Shown: in pieces, positions 1-4,946 of the stretch
How the letters are laid out: each line of letters opens with the position of its first letter
Position numbering within the stretch: position 1 is the first letter of the stretch
Assembly: GCA_045124015.1 (NCBI GenBank)
Contig: JBGVLA010000017.1
Span: 1 to 7,793 of the forward strand
Direction: 5' to 3'
Origin: QALR01 sp045124015
GTDB lineage: Bacteria; Bacillota; Clostridia; Oscillospirales; CAG-272
DNA: 7,793 bases
Made by a program: the position numbers and the translations under genes
The notes under the pieces: generated by a model
Databases searched by the model: none
What the model was told of the DNA's origin: nothing
Seen by the model: the letters and a program-made list of their open reading frames with translations, nothing else

Positions 1-10
1 TACATGGGTC

Positions 11-113
11 AAGGGGTAAGCCCCTTGCGGTTCTTTTGCTACTTTTCTTGTCGTCAAGAAAAGGATGGCAGTTCTTTCTTTTTGGTGCCTTTTTCTTTCA
101 TGGAAAAGAAAAA
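11..113. repeat. Three successive hairpins in the gyrA leader
   Basis: The non-coding stretch before gyrA contains three perfect inverted repeats in a row. The first has arms 11-16 (AAGGGG) and 21-26 with a 4-base loop. The second has 9-base arms 42-50 (CTTTTCTTG) and 55-63 with a TCGT loop. The third has 9-base arms 90-98 (TTTTTCTTT) and 105-113 with a 6-base loop. None is followed by a clean T-run that would make it a convincing terminator. The region may be an intergenic repeat, the 3' end of an upstream unit, or a structured leader. No clear -35/-10 pair was found in 1-144. The palindromes are directly visible; any function is inference. Confidence 0.55.
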
Positions 114-144
114 GACACAACTCAATGAAAGGTAATTTGAATCA

Positions 145-2679
145 ATGGAAAACAAAGATAAAGATTATTCTTATGCAAATCAAAAAATCGTGGATATCGA
201 AATGGGAAAACGTGTGCAGACCGCGTTCATTGAATATGCAATGAGCGTTATCGTGGCACGTGCGCTTCCCGACGTTCGAGACGGTCTGAAGCCTGTTCAC
301 AGACGTATTTTGTATTCCATGTATGAAGAAAAGCTTACGTATGATAAGCCGTTCTGTAAGTCGGCAACGACGGTCGGTAACGTGCTTGGCAGATACCATC
401 CGCACGGCGACGCATCGGTTTACGATGCCATGGTGCGTTTGGCACAGCCCTTCAATATGCGTTATACGCTCGTGGACGGACATGGTAACTTCGGTAACGT
501 CGACGGCGACGGCGCGGCGGCTTACCGTTATACGGAAGCGAGAATGTCCAAGCTCGCAAACGAAATGCTCACGGATATCGAAAAAGAGGTCGTGGACTAC
601 GACCCGAACTTTGATAATAGCCGTAAAGAGCCTCGCGTGCTTCCTTCCCGTTTCCCGAACCTTCTGGTAAACGGCTCTGTCGGTATCGCGGTCGGTATGG
701 CGACGAACGTTCCGCCGCATAACCTCGGAGAGGTCATCGACGGCACGATCTATTTCATGAAGCACCCCGACGCGACCGTTTCTGACCTTATGAACTTCAT
801 CAAGGGTCCCGATTTCCCGACCTCAGCCATCATTTGCGGTACATCGGGTATCTATCAATCCTATCTCACGGGTAAGGGCAGGATCATCGTTCGCGCAAGA
901 GCACAGGTCGACGAACAAAAGCACCGTATCATCGTTACCGAGATCCCTTATCAGGTTAATAAGAGCATGCTTGTGGAATCCATTGCCGATCTCGTCAAGG
1001 ATAAGCGCGTGGAGGGCATTACCGCTCTGCGCGATGAATCCGGTAAGGCAGGTATGAAGATCGTCATCGAATACCGCCGAGATGCCAACGGTCAAGTGAT
1101 CCTCAATCAGCTTTATAAATATACACAGCTTCAGGATACCTGTGCGGTCAATATGATCGCGCTTGTAAACGGCGAACCCAAGGTCCTCGGTCTTCGTGAG
1201 ATCCTTTATCATTATATCCAGCATCAAGAGGACGTGATCCGCCGCAGAACGAGATACGACCTCGAAAAAACACGCGCAAGAGTCCACATTCTCGAAGGTC
1301 TGAAGCTGGCGCTCGATGCGATCGATGAGATCATCCATACGATTCGCCATAGCGCCTCCAAGCAGGACGCAAGAGATGCGCTCATGGCACGCTTTGGTCT
1401 TACACAGATTCAAGCGCAGGCGATCGTCGATATGACCCTCGGTAGCCTTGCAGGACTCGAAAGACTCAAGATTGAAGAAGAGCTTGCCGCAAAGCAGGCA
1501 CTTATCGCAGAGCTGGAAGCGATCCTTGCCGATGAAAACAAGGTCAAGGAAGTCATCGAAGCTGACCTTCTTGCCATCAAGGAAAAATTTGCAGACGGCA
1601 GACGCACTGAGATCGCAGGTGCGATCGACGATATCATCGATGAAGACCTCATCGATAAGCACGATTGCGTCATCACCATGACGAACGCAGGCTATATCAA
1701 GCGTGCGCCCGCAGATACCTATACCGCACAGAAACGCGGCGGCAAGGGCATCATCGGTATGACCACCAAGGAAGAGGATTTCGTGGAAAACGTCATGGTC
1801 GTCCACTCTCACAGCTATCTCCTCATGTTCACCAACATGGGCAGAGTATATATGAAAAAGGCGTATATGATTCCCGAGGCGTCCCGTACGGCAAAGGGTA
1901 CGAATATCGTCAACGTTATCGATCTGAATGAAAACGAAAAGGTTACGTCCGTCATCTCCATTGCAGGATTTGAAGAGGATGAATATTTCGTGATGGTAAC
2001 GAAAAACGGCGTCGTCAAGCGTGTCAACGTCAAGGATTTTGAATATCAGCGCAAGGGCGGTAAGATCGCCATTGACCTTGACGAGGGAGACGAGCTCGTT
2101 TACGTCAAGCACACTACGGGTGAGGATGAGATCGTCATTGCCACCCACGACGGCAGAGCCGTTCGCTTCAAGGAAAGCGATGCCAGAGTTATGGGACGAA
2201 CTGCGCGCGGTGTGCGTGGTATCAAGATGAACGACGGCGATTATGTTGTCGGCGTTGCCGTTGTCGATGATAAGAAAAAACTCATTACGCTGACCGAAAA
2301 GGGCTATGGCAAACGCAACGATTTCGATACCTATAACGCTCGCAACCGTGGTACGAAGGGTGTAATTTGTCAGAAGACCAGCGAAAAGACAGGCGCGCTT
2401 GCAGGCATTGCCGCCGTCGGTGAAAACGATGATATCATGATCATCACAAACGACGGTACGATGATCCGTACTCCCGTTTCGGGTATCCCCGTTTACGAGG
2501 GCAATAATACCTCGGGCGTTATCATCATGCGTCTTTCGGGCGATGCGAAGATCATCAGCTTTACCGCGGTGAAATCCGATGAGGAGGAAGAAGCAGAGAT
2601 CGAAGCGCTCGCTGCCGAACACAAAAACGAGTCTGTAACGGTCGAAAGCTTCCCCATCGCAGACGAGGATGAGATCTGA
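145..2679 (+). CDS. gyrA: DNA gyrase subunit A
   Basis: Complete 844-residue GyrA, the breakage-reunion subunit of the ATP-dependent type IIA topoisomerase (A2B2 with GyrB) that introduces negative supercoils. The N-terminal domain shows the winged-helix/tower start (ALPDVRDGLKPVHRR, 40-54), the quinolone region YHPHGDASVYD (84-94) and the catalytic tyrosine Y129 preceded by R128 in AAYRYTEAR. The C-terminal DNA-wrapping domain has the canonical GyrA box QKRGGKG at 529-535, which separates gyrase from ParC. Degenerate copies follow near 579, 635, 685, 733 and 786, about 50 residues apart, fitting a six-bladed beta-pinwheel. A strongly acidic tail (about 811-844) ends the protein. The ATG at 145 is preceded by AAAGG (128-132) with a rather long 12-base spacer; the protein N-terminus fits this start. 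It ends in tandem in-frame stops TGA TAA. gyrB would be expected upstream but is not in the window. Position 90 is Ala where E. coli has Ser83. Confidence 0.97.
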   Translation: MENKDKDYSYANQKIVDIEMGKRVQTAFIEYAMSVIVARALPDVRDGLKPVHRRILYSMYEEKLTYDKPFCKSATTVGNVLGRYHPHGDASVYDAMVRLAQPFNMRYTLVDGHGNFGNVDGDGAAAYRYTEARMSKLANEMLTDIEKEVVDYDPNFDNSRKEPRVLPSRFPNLLVNGSVGIAVGMATNVPPHNLGEVIDGTIYFMKHPDATVSDLMNFIKGPDFPTSAIICGTSGIYQSYLTGKGRIIVRARAQVDEQKHRIIVTEIPYQVNKSMLVESIADLVKDKRVEGITALRDESGKAGMKIVIEYRRDANGQVILNQLYKYTQLQDTCAVNMIALVNGEPKVLGLREILYHYIQHQEDVIRRRTRYDLEKTRARVHILEGLKLALDAIDEIIHTIRHSASKQDARDALMARFGLTQIQAQAIVDMTLGSLAGLERLKIEEELAAKQALIAELEAILADENKVKEVIEADLLAIKEKFADGRRTEIAGAIDDIIDEDLIDKHDCVITMTNAGYIKRAPADTYTAQKRGGKGIIGMTTKEEDFVENVMVVHSHSYLLMFTNMGRVYMKKAYMIPEASRTAKGTNIVNVIDLNENEKVTSVISIAGFEEDEYFVMVTKNGVVKRVNVKDFEYQRKGGKIAIDLDEGDELVYVKHTTGEDEIVIATHDGRAVRFKESDARVMGRTARGVRGIKMNDGDYVVGVAVVDDKKKLITLTEKGYGKRNDFDTYNARNRGTKGVICQKTSEKTGALAGIAAVGENDDIMIITNDGTMIRTPVSGIPVYEGNNTSGVIIMRLSGDAKIISFTAVKSDEEEEAEIEALAAEHKNESVTVESFPIADEDEI

Positions 2680-2709
2680 TAAGGCTTTTACGTTCGGTGA
2701 ACTTGGTAG

Positions 2710-2729
2710 GGGCGATTCACGAATCGCCC
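2710..2729. repeat. Short palindromic repeat downstream of gyrA
   Basis: Arms GGGCGATTC (2710-2718) and GAATCGCCC (2721-2729) are perfect complements around a 2-base centre; as RNA it would be an 8-base stem with a 4-base loop. It lies 30 bases after the gyrA stop. On the + strand it is followed by an A-rich run (2730-2745), not a T-run, so it is not a standard rho-independent terminator for gyrA. It resembles the short palindromic intergenic repeats scattered in Clostridia, from memory only. It may still protect the 3' end of gyrA mRNA. Confidence 0.6.
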
Positions 2730-2773
2730 ATAAAAAAATAAAAAATCGCAGGAGCTTTCCATAAAGATTTTCT

Positions 2774-2870
2774 CCGCGGTCATTTTGAGCGGAGCGCCGA
2801 GATCCCGCTACGCGATTTTGCTTCGCAAAATTTCGACTTCGGGCTTCGCCCTTCGCTCAGAATGACGCGG
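2774..2870. repeat. Long-stem palindromic element with two internal hairpins
   Basis: The outer arms 2774-2791 and 2854-2870 pair over 17 positions with one bulged G and one G-T wobble; both carry a TCATT(T/C)TGAGCG core. Inside are two perfect TTC-loop hairpins: ATTTTGC (2815-2821) with GCAAAAT (2825-2831), and GGGC (2841-2844) with GCCC (2848-2851). The whole can fold as a branched structure about 97 bases long. No open reading frame of note lies inside. It looks like a dispersed non-coding repeat (MITE- or REP-like); the TGAGCG-type ends resemble a repeat motif common in several bacterial genomes. That family link is recollection, not a search result. Confidence 0.6.
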
Positions 2871-2872
2871 CG

Positions 2873-2905
2873 CTCGGTAGGGTGGGATGTCTACATCCCG
2901 CCGAG
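2873..2905. repeat. Third palindromic element in the gyrA-recA gap
   Basis: Perfect arms GGGATGT (2884-2890) and ACATCCC (2893-2899) surround a CT centre. Outside them CTCGG (2873-2877) pairs with CCGAG (2901-2905) across an asymmetric internal loop. It begins three bases after the preceding long-stem element, so the two repeats are nearly contiguous. No T-run follows it, so it is not called a terminator. Confidence 0.5.
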
Positions 2906-2936
2906 ATATATGCGAATAAGTCTAATATATACCCCC

Positions 2937-2958
2937 ATATTCCCAAGCATGGGAATAT
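2937..2958. other. AT-rich inverted repeat in the recA upstream region
   Basis: ATATTCCCA (2937-2945) and TGGGAATAT (2950-2958) are perfect 9-base arms with a 4-base loop AGCA. The repeat sits about 50 bases before the recA start and immediately before the candidate SOS box. It could be a protein-binding site, a hairpin in the recA leader, or a weak terminator for upstream transcription, because a T-rich stretch (2967-2980) follows after an 8-base gap. The sequence alone does not decide between these. Confidence 0.45.
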
Positions 2959-2960
2959 AA

Positions 2961-2974
2961 CAAACATTTGTTTT
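2961..2974. promoter_or_regulatory. Candidate LexA/SOS box upstream of recA
   Basis: CAAACATTTGTTTT matches 10 of 13 informative positions of the Gram-positive LexA consensus CGAACRNRYGTTYC, including both AAC and GTT half-sites with the required 4-base spacing. It lies 32 bases before the recA ATG, where an SOS operator is expected. A TATAAC hexamer (2956-2961) overlaps its left edge and could be the -10 element, although no good -35 is visible 16-18 bases upstream. LexA would then block transcription start. The AT-rich surroundings raise the chance of a random partial match. Confidence 0.45.
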
Positions 2975-3006
2975 ATTTTTGAAAAAAAGAAAGGAAATTG
3001 ATCAAT

Positions 3007-4137
3007 ATGGCTGAAAAAAAGAAAAAGAGTGCCGTTGTCGCTCCCGTTTCCGCAGAAGATAAGAAAAAAGCGCTGGCAACCGCGCTTTCCCAGATCGAAA
3101 AGGATTTCGGTAAGGGTACGATCATGAAGCTTGGCGAGAACGCGCATATGAACGTGGAGGGTATCCCCACAGGCTCTCTCACCCTTGACCTTGCGCTCGG
3201 TATCGGCGGTGTTCCGCGCGGCAGAATCGTCGAGATCTTCGGACCTGAATCCTCCGGTAAAACGACCGTTGCGCTCCATATCGCGGCAGAGGTGCAGAAG
3301 CTCGGCGGAGAAGCGGCGTTCATCGACGCAGAACACGCGCTCGACCCCGTTTATGCCAAGGCGCTTGGCGTGAATATCGATAATCTTCTCGTTTCCCAGC
3401 CTGACAGCGGTGAACAGGCGCTTGAGATCACAGATGCGCTCGTTCGTTCGGGTGCCATCGACGTCGTCGTCGTGGACTCTGTTGCCGCTCTCGTTCCTCA
3501 GCAGGAAATCGACGGCGAAATGGGCTCCAGCCACGTCGGACTCCAGGCAAGACTCATGAGCCAGGCACTTCGTAAGCTCTCGGGCTCTATCTCCAAGACA
3601 AATTGTGTTGTTATTTTTATCAACCAGCTTCGTGAAAAGGTCGGCGTGATGTACGGCAACCCCGAGACCACTCCCGGCGGCAGAGCACTTAAATTCTATT
3701 CCTCCGTTCGTATCGACGTTCGTAAGGTCGAAAACCTCAAGCAGGGCGATGAGGTCTACGGCAGCCGTGTCAAATGTAAGGTCGTCAAAAATAAGGTCGC
3801 TCCCCCCTTCCGCGTTGCGGAATTTGATATTCTCTACGGCAAGGGTATCTCCAAGGCGGGCGAGATCGTGGATATCGCCATCGAGCTTGGACTCGTTCAG
3901 AAGAGCGGCTCTTGGTTCTCCTACAACGGCGAAAAGCTCGCACAGGGCAAGGATAACGCAAGAAAAGCCATTGCAGGTAATGCAGAACTTATGAAAGAGC
4001 TCGAAAATAAGATCAAAGCGCAGGGTGATGAGCTTGACCTTAGCGCAGGAGAAGCATATTCTCTCGATGAAGATGACGAAGACGGTGCAGGTGATGATTT
4101 CGATATCCGTCTTCTTGACATCGAAAACGATGACTAA
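3007..4137 (+). CDS. recA: Recombinase RecA
   Basis: Complete 376-residue RecA, the ATP-dependent strand-exchange recombinase that also activates LexA self-cleavage in the SOS response. Visible hallmarks are the Walker A motif GPESSGKT (79-86), the catalytic glutamate E109 in FIDAEHALDP, the Walker B segment VVVVDS (153-158), the ATP-sensing Q207 in FINQLRE, the DNA-binding L2 loop GNPETTPGGR (217-226) and the RecA signature ALKFYSSVR (227-235). The N-terminus is lysine-rich and the tail is highly acidic, as usual for the family. I chose ATG 3007 over an in-frame TTG at 2998: the AAAGG at 2990-2994 is only 3 bases from the TTG but 12 from the ATG, the same spacing as in gyrA, and MAEKKKK is a typical start. 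recX follows after 6 bases. The upstream candidate LexA box suggests SOS control. Confidence 0.98.
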   Translation: MAEKKKKSAVVAPVSAEDKKKALATALSQIEKDFGKGTIMKLGENAHMNVEGIPTGSLTLDLALGIGGVPRGRIVEIFGPESSGKTTVALHIAAEVQKLGGEAAFIDAEHALDPVYAKALGVNIDNLLVSQPDSGEQALEITDALVRSGAIDVVVVDSVAALVPQQEIDGEMGSSHVGLQARLMSQALRKLSGSISKTNCVVIFINQLREKVGVMYGNPETTPGGRALKFYSSVRIDVRKVENLKQGDEVYGSRVKCKVVKNKVAPPFRVAEFDILYGKGISKAGEIVDIAIELGLVQKSGSWFSYNGEKLAQGKDNARKAIAGNAELMKELENKIKAQGDELDLSAGEAYSLDEDDEDGAGDDFDIRLLDIENDD

Positions 4138-4143
4138 TTTCCA

Positions 4144-4797
4144 ATGACGATCACCGTTTACAATATCCGTGCCGTCGCAGACGGCGCGGAGGCGGAGATC
4201 TCCCTTGAGATCCGAAGCGGAGAGCAGAGCCAAACCATAAAGGGGACGGTCTCAGCTTTCATGCTCGGTGAGCTTGGGTTTGGCTCACGCATCGGTACGA
4301 TCTTTGAGATCGACAGAAAAACGTGCGATGCGTTGCTTCGTTCGATGAAGCTCCATGCCGCCATCAAAAAGGGAATCGCGCTTCTCGGTTTTTCCCGAAA
4401 CACCAAAAAATCGCTGATACGAAAGCTCATAGGAAAGGGCTATCCTGCCGATATTGCCGAGGAAGCCGCAGAATTTCTTGCGGTTCACGGATATATTCGT
4501 GAGCATGACGATGCGGAGATCTATGCGGAAACGCTTGCAAACCGCAAGCTTTACGGCAAAAACCGTATCAAAAAGGAGCTTTTTGCAAAAGGCTTTGAAT
4601 CGGATGCGATTCGGGATGCGCTGGAAACGCTTGATGTGGATTTTGCGGAAATTTGCGCAAAAAGGCTTAAAAATATAGGTGGAATCGCCGTTTTTGAGGA
4701 AAAAGAGGCAAAAAATAAGATCATGGCATCTCTTATGCGGTATGGCTTTTCGTATGACGATATCAAGAACGCCAAGGAGCTTCTGAGGGATGAATGA
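4144..4797 (+). CDS. recX: Regulatory protein RecX
   Basis: A 217-residue RecX-family protein, the cytoplasmic modulator that binds RecA filaments and limits, or in some species tunes, RecA activity. After an N-terminal region of about 70 residues come three helical repeats. The first contains SRNTKKSLIRKLIGKGY; the second contains YGKNRIKKELFAKGF, the most conserved RecX motif; the third ends in SLMRYGFSYDDIKNAKELL. The first repeat ends GYIREHDDAEIYAE (from 116), slightly longer than the usual GYIDD-type segment. The start lies 6 bases after the recA stop and has no Shine-Dalgarno sequence in the TTTCCA spacer, so translation is probably coupled to recA. Adjacency to recA strongly supports the assignment. 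It ends in tandem stops TGA TAA. Confidence 0.93.
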   Translation: MTITVYNIRAVADGAEAEISLEIRSGEQSQTIKGTVSAFMLGELGFGSRIGTIFEIDRKTCDALLRSMKLHAAIKKGIALLGFSRNTKKSLIRKLIGKGYPADIAEEAAEFLAVHGYIREHDDAEIYAETLANRKLYGKNRIKKELFAKGFESDAIRDALETLDVDFAEICAKRLKNIGGIAVFEEKEAKNKIMASLMRYGFSYDDIKNAKELLRDE

Positions 4798-4802
4798 TAA
4801 GC

Positions 4803-4820
4803 CTTCCCCTCAAGGGGAAG
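4803..4820 (+). terminator. Hairpin after recX, possible weak terminator
   Basis: CTTCCCC (4803-4809) and GGGGAAG (4814-4820) form a perfect GC-rich stem starting 5 bases after the recX stop. A run of six T (4835-4840) follows only after 14 bases, too far for a standard rho-independent terminator. It may end or stabilise recA-recX mRNA, or be another intergenic repeat. Confidence 0.35.
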
Positions 4821-4843
4821 CCTAACAAAGGTCATTTTTTAAC

Positions 4844-4864
4844 ATTTTCTCCATCGGAGAAAAT
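4844..4864. repeat. Hairpin in the recX-pepV gap
   Basis: Perfect 9-base arms ATTTTCTCC (4844-4852) and GGAGAAAAT (4856-4864) surround a 3-base loop ATC. It has no T-run behind it. It is the second of at least four palindromes in the 149-base gap between recX and the dipeptidase gene, which otherwise holds no reading frame of note. Confidence 0.45.
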
Positions 4865-4880
4865 ATATCACTGCTTTACA

Positions 4881-4901
4881 TGATATTGTGAAGCAATATC
4901 A
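4881..4901. repeat. Hairpin upstream of pepV resembling one before recA
   Basis: TGATATTG (4881-4888) and CAATATCA (4894-4901) are perfect 8-base arms around TGAAG. Read on the minus strand, GATATTGCTTCACAATAT matches 2814-2831 (GATTTTGCTTCGCAAAAT) at 15 of 18 positions, and two of the three differences form a compensatory base-pair change. It may be a member of a small hairpin repeat family or an operator overlapping the pepV promoter region. Confidence 0.4.
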
Positions 4902-4913
4902 CTTGACTATATA
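4886..4913 (+). promoter_or_regulatory. Weak promoter candidate for pepV
   Basis: TTGTGA (4886-4891) and TATATA (4908-4913), separated by 16 bases, give a sigma-A-like -35/-10 pair. A start near 4920 would leave a short leader holding the Shine-Dalgarno sequence. The left hexamer lies inside the hairpin at 4881-4901. The match is modest and AT-rich sequence produces such pairs by chance. Confidence 0.25.
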
Positions 4914-4929
4914 CCCCCGTATTTCGGGG
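4908..4929 (+). other. Motif shared with the recA upstream region, plus mini-hairpin
   Basis: TATATACCCCCGTATTTC (4908-4925) matches 2926-2943 upstream of recA (TATATACCCCCATATTCC) at 16 of 18 positions. Here the C-run is part of a small hairpin, CCCCG (4915-4919) with CGGGG (4925-4929), directly before the pepV Shine-Dalgarno sequence. The C-run resembles half of a CsoR-type copper operator, but the GGGTAT half is missing. Its role is unknown. Confidence 0.35.
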
Positions 4930-4946
4930 AAGAAAGGAAGATATAT

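Noticed and set aside
125..204. Short overlapping frame starting at ATG 125 before gyrA
   Set aside because: About 26 codons, no ribosome site of its own, and no sign of leader-peptide features.
823..2622. Long minus-strand open frame of about 600 codons inside gyrA, and similar ones opposite recA, pepV and the last gene
   Set aside because: They lie opposite strongly supported genes. The codons TTA, CTA and TCA, which would give stops on the other strand, are rare in these genes. The translations are rich in Cys and His with no recognisable domain.
145..2679. ParC (topoisomerase IV) rather than GyrA
   Set aside because: A canonical GyrA box and six regularly spaced blade motifs are present; ParC lacks the canonical box.
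2710..2745. Rho-independent terminator for gyrA
   Set aside because: The hairpin is followed by A-rich rather than T-rich sequence on the + strand, and on the minus strand the T-run precedes the stem.
2998..3006. TTG start for recA three codons upstream of the ATG
   Set aside because: It is only 3 bases from the Shine-Dalgarno sequence, and MAEKKKK is the usual style of RecA N-terminus.
4911..4929. CsoR-type copper operator before pepV (ATACCCCC)
   Set aside because: The matching GGGTAT half-site is missing both here and at the recA copy, and no copper gene is nearby.
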